The position numbers and the translations under genes were made by a program. This document shows, one piece after another, positions 25,435-35,948 of a stretch of 64,000 nucleotides of DNA. Source of the DNA: Agromyces mediolanus. Lineage in GTDB: Bacteria > Actinomycetota > Actinomycetes > Actinomycetales > Microbacteriaceae. How positions within the stretch are numbered: position 1 is the first letter of the stretch; each line of letters opens with the position of its first letter. The stretch covers positions 1 to 64,000 of the forward strand of contig NZ_JAMBNX010000010.1 of assembly GCF_023715325.1 (NCBI RefSeq). Reading direction: 5' to 3'. The notes beneath the pieces were generated by a model, which saw only the letters and a list, made by a program, of their open reading frames with translations, ran no database searches and was not told the DNA's origin.

Positions 25435-27978
25435 CTACTCGTCGTTCCCCACCCGGAGCAGCCGACCCTGCGCGAGCCCGCGGTCGATCTCCGCACCCGC
25501 GAGATACGCGGTGCGGACGACCCCGGTGAGCTCGCGCCCGTCATAGGGGGTGACCGGGTGGCGGTGCTCGAGGGCACCCGCCTCCACGGTGAAGTGCGCG
25601 TCGGGGGCGAACACGGCGAAGTCCGCGGCGCCGCCGACCTGGATGCGACCTTTGCCGCGCAGCCCGGCCCGATCGGCCGGCCGGGACGACATCCACTCGA
25701 CGACGCGCTCGAGCGGGATGCCCCGGCGGCGCGCCTCGCTCCAGACGAGCGGCAGGCCGAGCTGCAGCGAGGCGATCCCGCCCCACGCCTGCTCGAAGTC
25801 GCCGTCGCCCGCGTACTTCAGCTCGGGCGTCGCCGGCGAGTGGTCGGAGACGATGAAGTCGATCGTGCCGTCGACGAGCCCCTGCCAGAGGGCGTCGCGG
25901 TTCGCCTCGCCGCGGATCGGCGGGCAGCACTTGTACGCCGTCGCCCCGGCCGGCACGGTCTCGGCGACGAGGGTCAGGTAGTGCGGGCAGGTCTCGACGG
26001 TGAGGTCGACCCCGGCCGCCTTGGCCGCACGGATCTGCGGGAGCGAGTCGGCGCTGCTGAGGTGCAGCACGTGCGCGCGGGCGCCCGTCTTCGCCGCGCG
26101 GGCGATGACCTCGGCGATCGCGGCGTCCTCGGCCTCGTGCGGGCGGGAGGCGAGGAAGTCCACGTACTCGCGCCCGCCGCGGTGCGGGGCGGTGTCGATG
26201 AGGTGCGCGTCCTCGGCGTGCACGAGGAGGAGCGAGCCGCGCCCGGCGATGACCGCCATGGCCTGCTCCATCTCCTCGGGGGTGACCTGCGGGAACTCGT
26301 CGACGCCCGAGTGCAGCAGGAAGCACTTGAAGCCGAACACGCCCTCGTCGACGAGCGGCTCGAGCTCGGCCAGATTGCCCGGCACGACGCCGCCCCAGAA
26401 GCCGACGTCGACGACGACCTGGCCGGCTGCGACCGCGCGCTTCTCCTCGAGCGCCGCGACCGACACGGTCGGCGGGATGCTGTTCAACGGCATGTCGACG
26501 ATCGTCGTGACCCCGCCCGCGGCGGCGGCCCGCGTCGCGGAGGCGAAGCCCTCCCACTCGGTGCGGCCCGGCTCGTTCACGTGCACGTGGGTGTCGACGA
26601 GGCCCGGCAGCAGCACCTCGCCCGGGCCGAGCTCGACCAGCCTGGCGCCCGTGAGTCCCGCCCCGAGCGGCGAGATCTGCACGATCCGGCCGGCCCGGAC
26701 GCCGATCTCGGCGGCCCGTTCGATCGGCGCACCGCCGTCGCCAGCGAGCAGGGCCCGCTCGGCGCGCAGCACGAGGTCGAAGACGGGGGCGGCCGGGGCC
26801 GCGGTGGCGGTGGCGGTAGCGGTGGCGGCCGGGGCGGCGGCGCCGGTGGTGAGCTCGGTCACGAGGTCCTCCGAGAGTCGGGTGAGCAGGTCTCCGGCGT
26901 TCGCGATCGAGACGGCCGGATCGGGTTCGAGTTCGGCGAGGGAACGCACCGAGGCGAACCCGGAGGCGGCGAGCGCGGCGGCGTCGAGCTCGCTGCGCCC
27001 GCAGACGGCGTGGACCGGGATGCCGGCACGACGCGCGGCGCGCGCCACCCCGAGCGGGGTCTTGCCCATGAGGCTCTGCGCGTCGAGGCTGCCCTCCCCC
27101 GTGATCACGAGGTCGGCCCCGACGAGCCGGTCGTCGAGGCCGGTGAGCTCCAGCACGACGTCGATGCCGGGGCGGCGATTCGCACCGAGCACCGCGAGCG
27201 CGGCGAAGCCGACGCCTCCGGCGGCCCCGGCTCCGGGAGCCTCGGCCGCCTCGCGGGCCGGCCGGGCGATGGCCGCATCGTGCCGCGAGAGCACCTCGAC
27301 GAAGCGGGCCAGCCCGGCATCGAGGGCGGCGATGCCCGCCGCGTCGGCGCCCTTCTGCGCGGCGAAGACCGCCGCCGCGCCGTGCGGGCCGAGCAGCGGA
27401 TTGTCGACGTCGCTCGCGAGCACGAACTCGGCCGCCGCGAGCCGCGGGTCGAGCCCGCCGAGCTCGACGCGGTCGAGCCCGGCGAGCGCGGCGCCGCCCT
27501 CGGGGAGGTCCCGTCCCGAGGCGTCGACGAGGCGCGCTCCGAGCCCGCGGAGGAGCCCGGCCCCACCGTCGGTCGATGCGCTGCCGCCGATCGCGAGCAC
27601 GATGCGCGTCGCCCCGGCGTCGAGCGCGGCGGCGATCAGCCGCCCCGTGCCGAGGCTCGTCGCGCGCCCGGCATCCCGCTCGCCTGCAGCGAGCAGCTCG
27701 AGGCCCGAAGCGCGGGCGAGCTCGACGACCGCCTCCTCGCCGCGCACCCCGAACTCGGCGTCGAGCTCCGCGCCGAGCGGTCCCGGCACGCGAGCGCTCC
27801 GGGCGGCGAAGCCCGCGGCGAGGGCGGCGTCGAGCGTGCCCTCACCGCCGTCGGCGACCGGCACCTCGACGAGTTCGATCCCGGGGTCGGCCCGGCGCGC
27901 CCCCTCGGCGACCCGCCGGGCCACCTCCGGGGCGGACAGGGATCCCTTGAACTTGTCGGGGGCGATCACGACGCGCAT
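25435..27978 (-). CDS. glxK-allB: Glycerate kinase-allantoinase fusion
   Basis: A continuous 847-residue frame. Residues 1 to about 372 are a GlxK-type glycerate kinase (RVVIAPDKFKGSLSAPEVAR, ADGGEGTLDA, IGGSASTDGGAGLLRGLGAR, ITGEGSLDAQSLMGKTPLGV). Residues from about 400 are a full allantoinase: metal site PGLVDTHVHVNEPGRTEWEG, carboxylated Lys in GFKCFLLHSG, HAEDAHL, HLSSADS, SDHSP. An Ala/Thr linker joins them. Allantoinase opens allantoin to allantoate; the kinase phosphorylates glycerate made from glyoxylate. Inside the frame a GGAGG (26868-26872) lies five bases before an in-frame GTG (26862), so a free 475-residue allantoinase could also be made. The ATG at 27978 is two bases after gcl. 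Confidence 0.9.
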   Translation of the reverse strand: MRVVIAPDKFKGSLSAPEVARRVAEGARRADPGIELVEVPVADGGEGTLDAALAAGFAARSARVPGPLGAELDAEFGVRGEEAVVELARASGLELLAAGERDAGRATSLGTGRLIAAALDAGATRIVLAIGGSASTDGGAGLLRGLGARLVDASGRDLPEGGAALAGLDRVELGGLDPRLAAAEFVLASDVDNPLLGPHGAAAVFAAQKGADAAGIAALDAGLARFVEVLSRHDAAIARPAREAAEAPGAGAAGGVGFAALAVLGANRRPGIDVVLELTGLDDRLVGADLVITGEGSLDAQSLMGKTPLGVARAARRAGIPVHAVCGRSELDAAALAASGFASVRSLAELEPDPAVSIANAGDLLTRLSEDLVTELTTGAAAPAATATATATAAPAAPVFDLVLRAERALLAGDGGAPIERAAEIGVRAGRIVQISPLGAGLTGARLVELGPGEVLLPGLVDTHVHVNEPGRTEWEGFASATRAAAAGGVTTIVDMPLNSIPPTVSVAALEEKRAVAAGQVVVDVGFWGGVVPGNLAELEPLVDEGVFGFKCFLLHSGVDEFPQVTPEEMEQAMAVIAGRGSLLLVHAEDAHLIDTAPHRGGREYVDFLASRPHEAEDAAIAEVIARAAKTGARAHVLHLSSADSLPQIRAAKAAGVDLTVETCPHYLTLVAETVPAGATAYKCCPPIRGEANRDALWQGLVDGTIDFIVSDHSPATPELKYAGDGDFEQAWGGIASLQLGLPLVWSEARRRGIPLERVVEWMSSRPADRAGLRGKGRIQVGGAADFAVFAPDAHFTVEAGALEHRHPVTPYDGRELTGVVRTAYLAGAEIDRGLAQGRLLRVGNDE

Positions 27979-27980
27979 GC

Positions 27981-29774
<1,794 letters not shown>

Positions 29775-29838
29775 GGGAGTGCTCCTTCCGGAGACGGTGG
29801 AGGAAGAGGAGGAGGAAGTGGGGTGGCTCGTGCCCGCG

Positions 29839-30717
29839 CTATGCGCGGCCGGCGAGCTCGGCCGTCAGCTTGAACAGGCCGGAGTGGTCGAGGCCGCCGT
29901 CGCCGCGGGCGACGGTCGCCTGGACGAGCTGCGACACGGCCGAGCCGAGCGGGACGGTGATGCCGGCCTGTCGTGCGGCGGCGGTGACGATGCCCAGGTC
30001 CTTGTTGTGGAGGGCGAGGCGGAATCCGGGGGCGAAGTCGCGGTCGAGCATCTTGCGCCCCTTCTGGTCGAGGACCTTCGAGCCGGCGAGTCCGCCGCCG
30101 AGGACCGTCAACGCGGCGTCGGTGTCGACGCCGAAGGCTTCGAGGAAGACGACCGCCTCGGCGAGCGCCTGGATGTTGACCGCGACGATGAGCTGGTTCG
30201 CGGCCTTCACGGTCTGGCCGGCGCCGGAGGGGCCGACGTGCACGATCGTGCGGCCGACGGCGTCGAGCACCGGGCGGGCGCGTTCGAAGTCCTCGGGCGA
30301 GCCGCCGACCATGATCGAGAGCACGCCGTCGATGGCGCCCTGCTCCCCGCCCGAGACGGGGGCGTCGATCGCGCCGAGCCCGGCGGCCGTGGCCTCGCCG
30401 GCGAGCTCCTTCGCCACGTCGGGGCGGATCGAGGAGGTGTCGATCCAGAGTGCGCCGGCCTTCGCGTTCGCGAACACGCCGTCCTCGCCCTGCACGACGC
30501 CGGCGACGTCGGGCGAGTCGGGCACCATCGTGACGACGACGTCGGCGTCGCGGACCGCCTCGGCGATGCTCCCGGCGGCCTGGCCGCCCGCGTCGACGAG
30601 CGCGTCGACCGGGCCGCGGCTCCGGTTGTAGCCGGTGACGTCGAAGCCCGCCTCGACGAGGTTCTTGGCCATGGGCAGGCCCATGATGCCGAGGCCGATG
30701 ATCGCGATGCTGGTCAT
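29839..30717 (-). CDS. glxR: 2-Hydroxy-3-oxopropionate (tartronate semialdehyde) reductase
   Basis: A 292-residue beta-hydroxyacid dehydrogenase that reduces tartronate semialdehyde to D-glycerate with NAD(P)H. The Rossmann motif [20 protein letters not shown] is at the N-terminus. The substrate motif is [13 protein letters not shown], the catalytic lysine is in [17 protein letters not shown] and the C-terminal [14 protein letters not shown] is present. All family features are intact. It sits between hyi and gcl, supplying the substrate for the kinase half of the downstream fusion. Confidence 0.96.
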   Translation of the reverse strand: MTSIAIIGLGIMGLPMAKNLVEAGFDVTGYNRSRGPVDALVDAGGQAAGSIAEAVRDADVVVTMVPDSPDVAGVVQGEDGVFANAKAGALWIDTSSIRPDVAKELAGEATAAGLGAIDAPVSGGEQGAIDGVLSIMVGGSPEDFERARPVLDAVGRTIVHVGPSGAGQTVKAANQLIVAVNIQALAEAVVFLEAFGVDTDAALTVLGGGLAGSKVLDQKGRKMLDRDFAPGFRLALHNKDLGIVTAAARQAGITVPLGSAVSQLVQATVARGDGGLDHSGLFKLTAELAGRA

Positions 30718-30822
30718 GGTGTCGTCCTTCTGTGTCGCGGTGCGTGCGTCGTGGGTCTGGCGGTCGGGCTGCTGGGCCGGGGCGTCTGCTCGGCCCGGGC
30801 GGTCTGCTCGGCCCGGGGCGAT

Positions 30823-31614
30823 TCAGGCGCCGGCGGATGCCTCGGCGAGCCAGGCGAAGGCGTCGTCGAGCGGCGCCTTGTACTCGAGGCCGACCGGGCC
30901 CTCGTAGCCGAGTTCGCGGCTGCGGGCGATCCACCGTTCGAGCGGGAGCGCGCCGGTGCCGGGCGCGCCGCGGCCGGGGTCGTCGGCGATCTGGATGTGG
31001 CCGAAGGAGGCGGCGTGCGCCTCGATCACGGCGGCGACGTCGTCGCCGTTCACGGCGAGGTGGTAGAAGTCGGCGAGGAGGGCGAGGTTCGCGGCATCCG
31101 GCACCCGTTCGATCGCGGCGAGCGCGTCGGCGGCCGTGAGCAGCGGGTAGCGCGGCGCCCCCGAGACGGGCTCGACGAGCACGGTGCCGCCGATCGCGGC
31201 GACGCCGGCGGCCGCGAGGGCGAGGTTCTGCGTCGCCGTCTCGTCCTGCGCGGCCGGGTCGACGCCGTCGAGGCGGTTGCCGTAGAGGGCGTTGAAGGCC
31301 GGGGTGCCGAGCGCCTCACCGATGGCGGCGACGGCGGCGACGTTGTCACGGAACTCGACCTCGCGCCCCGTCCAGGAGACGAGGCCGCGGTCGCCTGCTG
31401 GCATGTCGCCGGCGAAGAAGTTCAGACCGGTGAGCTGCACGCCGGCGTCGCGGATCGCGGCGATGAAGGCGTCGGCGTCGCGATCGGCCGGCACGGCGCC
31501 GTCGAAGGGCCACCAGAACTCGACCGCGTCGAAGCCGGCGGCCTTGGCCGCGGCGGGGCGCTCGAGGAGCGGCAGCTCGGTGAGGAGGATCGAGCAGTTC
31601 ACCGTGTACGTCAT
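30823..31614 (-). CDS. hyi: Hydroxypyruvate isomerase
   Basis: A 263-residue xylose-isomerase-like TIM barrel that interconverts hydroxypyruvate and tartronate semialdehyde. Metal and substrate residues are visible in DAVEFWWPFDG, LTGLNFFAGDMPAGDRGLVS, VLVEPVSGAPRYPL, LLADFYHLAVNGDD, GHIQIADDPGRGAPGTG and GPVGLEYKAP. It is the first gene of the glyoxylate operon. The best operator palindrome of the region lies 25 bases upstream of its ATG. The 105-base gap to glxR contains a small tandem duplication of a GTCTGCTCGGCCCGGG unit. Confidence 0.93.
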   Translation of the reverse strand: MTYTVNCSILLTELPLLERPAAAKAAGFDAVEFWWPFDGAVPADRDADAFIAAIRDAGVQLTGLNFFAGDMPAGDRGLVSWTGREVEFRDNVAAVAAIGEALGTPAFNALYGNRLDGVDPAAQDETATQNLALAAAGVAAIGGTVLVEPVSGAPRYPLLTAADALAAIERVPDAANLALLADFYHLAVNGDDVAAVIEAHAASFGHIQIADDPGRGAPGTGALPLERWIARSRELGYEGPVGLEYKAPLDDAFAWLAEASAGA

Positions 31615-31638
31615 CGTCGATGGCCCTTCGCGCTACTT

Positions 31639-31653
31639 TTCCGTAATTCGGAA
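31639..31653. promoter_or_regulatory. Operator palindrome of the hyi-gcl operon
   Basis: TTCCG-TAATT-CGGAA is the only copy in the window with all ten arm positions matching the proposed N5 pattern. It begins 25 bases upstream of the hyi ATG, where it would block promoter clearance. A weaker symmetric sequence, TTTTGCTATGTGAAA, follows at a 21-bp shift (31660-31674). The likely binder is the IclR regulator at 35949, by location. Confidence 0.65.
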
Positions 31654-31834
31654 GATTCCTTTTGCTATGTGAAAGCGTAAGCGAGGCTGCGGCGAGCGTC
31701 AACCCCCCGCGGCGGTCCGCGGCCGGCGAGGTGCACGACGAAACGGTCGACGCGCCGAGCGATTCCGGCGCGGCGGGCGAATCACCGTGCAACTCGCGCT
31801 GCGAGCGCGGGGCAGGGGCGGGCGGGGGTGACGA

Positions 31835-31870
31835 AGCGCCCGGCGAAGGGAGTCTGCTTCGCCGGGCGCT
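31835..31870 (-). terminator. Terminator of the aceB-DUF6986-allE operon
   Basis: AGCGCCCGGCGAAG (31835-31848), an eight-base loop, CTTCGCCGGGCGCT (31857-31870): a perfect 14-bp stem, 70 bases after the allE stop codon on the minus strand. This is one of the strongest hairpins in the window. Confidence 0.82.
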
Positions 31871-31940
31871 CCGGATGCCCCGGCCGGGAGTCACCCGGCA
31901 CGGAGCTGGTTCCCCGCCGCCCGAGGGCGCGGGAGTCGGG

Positions 31941-32753
31941 TCAGGTGAGCCGGATCTGCCGGTTCACGTCCTTGTACAGCAGGTAGCGGAACGGCCCGGG
32001 GCCGCCCGCGTAGCAGGCCTGCGGGCAGAACGCCCGCAACCACATGAAGTCGCCGGCCTCGACCTCGACCCAGTCATCGTTCAGCCGGTACACCGCCTTG
32101 CCCTCGAGCACGAACAGGCCGTGCTCCATCACGTGCGTCTCGGCGAAGGGGATCACCCCGCCCGGCTGGAACGTCACGATGTTCACGTGCATGTCGTGCG
32201 CGAGGTCGTCGGGGTCGACGAAGCGGGTGGTCGCCCAGGCCCCGTCGGTGTCCGGCATCGGGCGCGGCGCGACATCCTGATCCCGTGTGACGAACGACGT
32301 CGGGGCCGCGATGCCGTCCACCGGCTCGTAGGCCTTGCGGATCCAGTGGAACGAGGCGGGCTCGCCACCCTCGTTCGCGATCGACCACTCGGCGCCCGCC
32401 GCGAGGTACGCGTAGCCGCCCGCGCCGAGCACGTGCCGTTCGCCGGCGAGCTTCAGCGCGAGCTCGCCCGCGGTGACGAAGACGACGCCCTCGACGCCGG
32501 CCTCCGGCTCGGGTCGCTCGGCGCCGCCGCCGGGCGCGATCTCCACGATGAGCTGCGCGAACGTCGTCGCGAAGCCCGCGATGGGGCGCGCGATAATCCA
32601 GGAGCGGGTGCCCGTGAAGCCCGGCAGATTGCTCGTGACGATGTCGCGCAGCACCCCCTTCGGGATAACGGTGTACGCCTCCTTCACGACCGCGCGGTCG
32701 GTGAGGAGCTCGGACTGGGCCGGCAGGCCGCCCTTCGGCGTGTAGTAGCTCAT
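31941..32753 (-). CDS. allE: (S)-Ureidoglycine aminohydrolase
   Basis: A 270-residue bicupin of the YlbA/AllE family, which releases ammonia from S-ureidoglycine to give S-ureidoglycolate. Marks are the start SYYTPKGGLPAQSELLTDRA, the first cupin around GELALKLAGERHVLGAGGYA and the second cupin with the metal ligands in FAETHVMEHGLFVLEGKAVY. GDFMWLRAFCPQACYAGG follows near the C-terminus. The ATG overlaps the stop of the DUF6986 gene as ATGA. The steps before (allantoate amidohydrolase) and after it (ureidoglycolate cleavage) are not encoded in the window. Confidence 0.95.
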   Translation of the reverse strand: MSYYTPKGGLPAQSELLTDRAVVKEAYTVIPKGVLRDIVTSNLPGFTGTRSWIIARPIAGFATTFAQLIVEIAPGGGAERPEPEAGVEGVVFVTAGELALKLAGERHVLGAGGYAYLAAGAEWSIANEGGEPASFHWIRKAYEPVDGIAAPTSFVTRDQDVAPRPMPDTDGAWATTRFVDPDDLAHDMHVNIVTFQPGGVIPFAETHVMEHGLFVLEGKAVYRLNDDWVEVEAGDFMWLRAFCPQACYAGGPGPFRYLLYKDVNRQIRLT

Positions 32754-34096
32754 GCTGGTGCTCCGGGGATCGAGGGGGTGGCGGGGATCGAGGGGGTGGC
32801 GGGGATCGAGGGGGTGGCGGGGACGGATGCCGCAGCGAGCCGCGGGTGCGCGAGCGCGACGAGCCCCGCCCGCTCCACGCCGGCGTCTGCGGCGACCTCG
32901 GCGGCGGAGACGGCGCCGCACTCGACGCCGCGCAGCACGAAGTCGGCGAGCGCGCGGGCGGTGGCCGGCTCGTCGAGCACGGCGCCGGGGGTCCGCTCGA
33001 GGTAGGCGCGGAGCCGGGCGGCCGCGGCCGGATAGCCCTCCCGGAAGAAGGCGTAGCTCGCGAGGTAGCGGGTCGGCAGCTGGTGCGGGTGGAGGTCCCA
33101 GCCCTGGTAGTAGCCGCGCTCCAGCGAGCGCCGCACGAGGCGGGCGTGCAGGGCCCACGCCTCCGCGGTGCGGTCGCCGAGGGGCAGCACGTTCGTGGAG
33201 CCGTCGGAGAGCCGGATGCCGGTGCCCGCGACGGCGAGCTGCATGACACCCTTGGCGAGGTCGGCGGCGGGGTGCTCCATCGACTGGTACCCGGCCGCGA
33301 TCTGCAGCGAGGCGCTGTAGTCGTACGTGCCGTAGTGCAGCCCGGTGATGCGGCCGGGCGCGGCGTGCGGCAGCTGCGCCACCGGCGAGCGGCCGTCGGC
33401 GCCGAGCACGAGCTGCGGCGTCTCGACCTGCACCTCGAAGCGGATCCGCCCCTCGGCGAGGCCGTGCACCTGCTCGAGCTCGGCGGCGAGCGCCGCCATC
33501 GTCTCGACCTGGGCGACGGTGGTCACCTTCGGCAGGGTGAGCACGAGCCCGTCGGGCAGGCCGCCGCCCTCGACGAGCGCGGTCACGAAGAGGTCGAGCG
33601 TGCGGATGCCTCGCGCCCGCGTCGGCCGCTCGAAGCACTTGAAGCGGATGCCGACGAAGGGCGGCGCCGTGCCGGCCGCGACCGCGTCGAGCACGCGGCG
33701 GGCGGCGAGCACCGCGTCGGCGTCCTCAGCCTCGTCGCCGCGGTCGCCGTAGCCGTCCTCGAAGTCGAGCCGCAGGTCCTCGATGGGCTCCTGCTCGAGT
33801 TTGCGCGCGACCCGCGGCCCGAGCTCCGCGGCGAGCGCGGCGTCGAGGCCGGCGACGAGCGCGACGCCCTCGAGCCCGCCCGCCTCCTCGGCGGCGGCGA
33901 GCGCCTGAGCGCCCCACTCCGCGGCGAGCCCGGGGGTGAAGCGATCGGCGGGCACGTACACGGTGTGCACGGGCTGCCGGGAGCCGTCGTCGCCCGGGTA
34001 GGCGCGCTCCAGCAGCTCGTCGGTGGCGGCGAGCCGGCGCTCGGCGTCGGCGAGGGCCGCGGCACCGAGCGCGGTCGTGGTGGCGCCCGAACCCAT
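32750..34096 (-). CDS. DUF6986 family protein, aldolase/citrate-lyase-like
   Basis: A 448-residue protein with an HpcH/HpaI-type TIM-barrel look: EDLRLDFEDGYGDRGDEAED (acidic metal-site-like cluster), FVGIRFKCFERPTRARGIRT, LVLTLPKVTTVAQVETMAAL, RFEVQVETPQLVLGADGRSP and GITGLHYGTYDYSAS-like GRITGLHYGTYDYSASL. I assign it from memory to DUF6986, whose reaction is not known to me. It overlaps aceB (TGATG) upstream and allE (ATGA) downstream, so all three are coupled. The context suggests a step in ureidoglycine, ureidoglycolate or glyoxylate chemistry. The C-terminus ends in three ATPSIP repeats that look dispensable. Confidence 0.8.
   Translation of the reverse strand: MGSGATTTALGAAALADAERRLAATDELLERAYPGDDGSRQPVHTVYVPADRFTPGLAAEWGAQALAAAEEAGGLEGVALVAGLDAALAAELGPRVARKLEQEPIEDLRLDFEDGYGDRGDEAEDADAVLAARRVLDAVAAGTAPPFVGIRFKCFERPTRARGIRTLDLFVTALVEGGGLPDGLVLTLPKVTTVAQVETMAALAAELEQVHGLAEGRIRFEVQVETPQLVLGADGRSPVAQLPHAAPGRITGLHYGTYDYSASLQIAAGYQSMEHPAADLAKGVMQLAVAGTGIRLSDGSTNVLPLGDRTAEAWALHARLVRRSLERGYYQGWDLHPHQLPTRYLASYAFFREGYPAAAARLRAYLERTPGAVLDEPATARALADFVLRGVECGAVSAAEVAADAGVERAGLVALAHPRLAAASVPATPSIPATPSIPATPSIPGAPA
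32765..32818. repeat. Three tandem 18-bp repeats at the 3' end of the DUF6986 gene
   Basis: GGGGATCGAGGGGGTGGC is repeated three times without a mismatch (32765-32782, 32783-32800, 32801-32818). On the minus strand it encodes ATPSIP units near the C-terminus. Because 18 is a multiple of three, copy-number changes would keep the frame, so the tail can vary between strains. Confidence 0.9.
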
Positions 34097-35697
34097 CAGC
34101 CCTCCAGTAGTTCGTAGGCGGGCAGGGTGAGGAAGTCGACGAAGCCGTCGTCGAGGCAGAGCTCCTCGACGAGCCGGGCGGCGGGCTCGTAGTACCGGGC
34201 GAAGCGCTCGGCATCCACCTGCTGGCGCAGCGCCGCGACCTCCTCGGCGAGCACCGTGCGGACGAGCTCGGGCGTGACCGTGCGGCCCGTGTCGGCGAGC
34301 TCGATGCCGTTGCGCAGCTGCTGCCACACCTGCGAGCGGGAGATCTCGGCGGTCGCGGCATCCTCCATCAGGTTGTGCAGCGCGACCGCGCCGTCCCCGG
34401 AGAGCCAGACCGCCGTGTACGCGACGGCGACCGAGAGGTTCAGCCGGAGCCCGGCCTCCGTCACGCGTCCGGGTGCGGATGCCGCGTCGAGGAGCTCGTC
34501 GGCGGTGACCGCGACCTCGGGGCGCTGCCGGTCGAGCTGGTTGGGCCGGCTGCCGAGCACGGCGTCGAACACCTCGCGGCAGACCGGGACGAGGTCGGGG
34601 TGGGCGACCCAGGAGCCGTCGAAGCCGTCCTCGGCCTCGCGGGTCTTGTCCGCGCGGACCTTCTCGAAGGCGGCCCGGGTGACCTCGAGGTCGTTGCGGT
34701 TCGGCACGAACGCCGCCATGCCGCCCATGGCGAAGGCGCCGCGGCGGTGGCACGTCTGCACGAGGAGCTCGGTGTAGGCCCGCATGAACGGCGCCGTCAT
34801 CGAGACGTCGGCACGGTCGGGCAGCACGAACGCGGGGCCGGCGTCGCGGAACACCTTGATGAAGCTGAACAGGTAGTCCCAGCGGCCGGCGTTCAGGCCC
34901 GAGGCGTGTTCGCGGAGCTCGTAGAGGATCTCGTCCATCTCGAACGCGGCGGGGATCGTCTCGATGAGCACGGTCGCGCGGACGGTTCCGCGCGGCAGGC
35001 CGAGCTGCTCCTGCGCAAAGACGAAGACGTCGTTCCAGAGCCGGGCCTCGAGGTGCGACTCGAGCTTCGGCAGGTAGTAGTAGGGGCCGTGGCCGTTCTC
35101 GAGCAGCGGCTTCGCGGTGTGGAAGAAGTGCAGGCCGAAGTCGACGAGCGAGCCGCTCGCCCGCTCGCCGTCGATGAGCACGTGCCGCTCTGGGAGGTGC
35201 CAGCCGCGCGGGCGGGTGACGACGGTGGGCCGCTCGAGGTCGCTGCGGAGGGCGTACTGCTTGCCCTGCGGCGAGGTGTACGCGAGGGTGCCGCGGGCGG
35301 CGTCGAGGAGGTTCCGCACACCGGCGACGACGTTGTGCCAGGTGGGGCTCGCGGCGTCCTCGAGGTCGGCGAGCCAGACCTTGGCGCCGGAGTTCAGGGC
35401 GTTGATGGCCATCTTCGGCGGGGCCGCCGGGCCGGTGATCTCGACGCGGCGGTCGAGGAGCGCGGGCGGGGCCGGGGCGACTCGCCAGTCGGACTCGCGC
35501 ACCTCGCGCGTCTCGGGGAGGAAGTCGAGCCGACCGCTCGCCGCCGCCCGCTCGCGCCGTTCACCGCGTGCGGCGAGCAGCTCACGGCGCCGCGCCGCGA
35601 AGCGGTGGTGCAGCGCCTCGACGAAGGCGAGGGCCTCGGCCGAGAGGACCTCGTCGCCCCCGTCGACGTCGGTGGGGGTCGTGATCTCGATGGTCAT
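34096..35697 (-). CDS. aceB: Malate synthase A
   Basis: A 533-residue protein that condenses glyoxylate with acetyl-CoA to malate. Family marks are the N-terminal [40 protein letters not shown], the glyoxylate/Mg2+ site around [17 protein letters not shown] and [33 protein letters not shown] and the catalytic Asp segment [20 protein letters not shown] follow. The length fits the A isoform. No isocitrate lyase is near, so here it serves glyoxylate from allantoin rather than the glyoxylate shunt. It starts an operon divergent from the IclR gene. Confidence 0.97.
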   Translation of the reverse strand: MTIEITTPTDVDGGDEVLSAEALAFVEALHHRFAARRRELLAARGERRERAAASGRLDFLPETREVRESDWRVAPAPPALLDRRVEITGPAAPPKMAINALNSGAKVWLADLEDAASPTWHNVVAGVRNLLDAARGTLAYTSPQGKQYALRSDLERPTVVTRPRGWHLPERHVLIDGERASGSLVDFGLHFFHTAKPLLENGHGPYYYLPKLESHLEARLWNDVFVFAQEQLGLPRGTVRATVLIETIPAAFEMDEILYELREHASGLNAGRWDYLFSFIKVFRDAGPAFVLPDRADVSMTAPFMRAYTELLVQTCHRRGAFAMGGMAAFVPNRNDLEVTRAAFEKVRADKTREAEDGFDGSWVAHPDLVPVCREVFDAVLGSRPNQLDRQRPEVAVTADELLDAASAPGRVTEAGLRLNLSVAVAYTAVWLSGDGAVALHNLMEDAATAEISRSQVWQQLRNGIELADTGRTVTPELVRTVLAEEVAALRQQVDAERFARYYEPAARLVEELCLDDGFVDFLTLPAYELLEG

Positions 35698-35759
35698 GCG
35701 GGGGCTGCTCCTTCGCGGCTCGACGCGGTCCGCTCATCATCGCGCATGCGCTCCGAGCG

Positions 35760-35805
35760 TTCCGAAAGTTTTCGCATTATGGATGTTAATGTTTGCTTTA
35801 CGGAA
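35760..35805. promoter_or_regulatory. aceB/iclR divergent promoter with tandem operator-like sites
   Basis: TTTCGCATTATGGAT (35770-35784) and GTTTGCTTTACGGAA (35791-35805) each match 7 of 10 positions of TTCCG-N5-CGGAA and are spaced exactly 21 bp. A further TTCCG half site begins at 35760 inside the palindrome CGAAA-GT-TTTCG (35763-35774). On the minus strand CATAAT (35776-35781) is a good -10 for aceB, so the sites overlap its promoter. Confidence 0.5.
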
Positions 35806-35948
35806 ACACAAGCCTCCGGCATCCCGCTCGACGCCGCAGCGCGCACCCCGACGGCCCAGCCGGCGGAGCCGTGCGGTATCTTGTGTCCACCCGCGTTTTC
35901 CGCGATGCGGATACTCGCCCCCGAGATGCAGAACCGAGGAGCCCCGGC

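Larger units (their letters stand above)
31615..31940. other. Intergenic region between hyi and allE
   Basis: This 326-base stretch holds the promoter and operator of the hyi operon (31639-31653) and the terminator of the allE operon (31835-31870). No credible gene was found in the remaining sequence. A weak hyi promoter candidate on the minus strand is TTCACA followed after 18 bases by GAATTA, overlapping the operator. Confidence 0.6.

Noticed and set aside
31662-33005. Plus-strand open frame across the hyi-allE gap and allE
   Set aside because: It crosses a strong terminator and is antisense to a confirmed cupin gene; its composition is that of a shadow frame.
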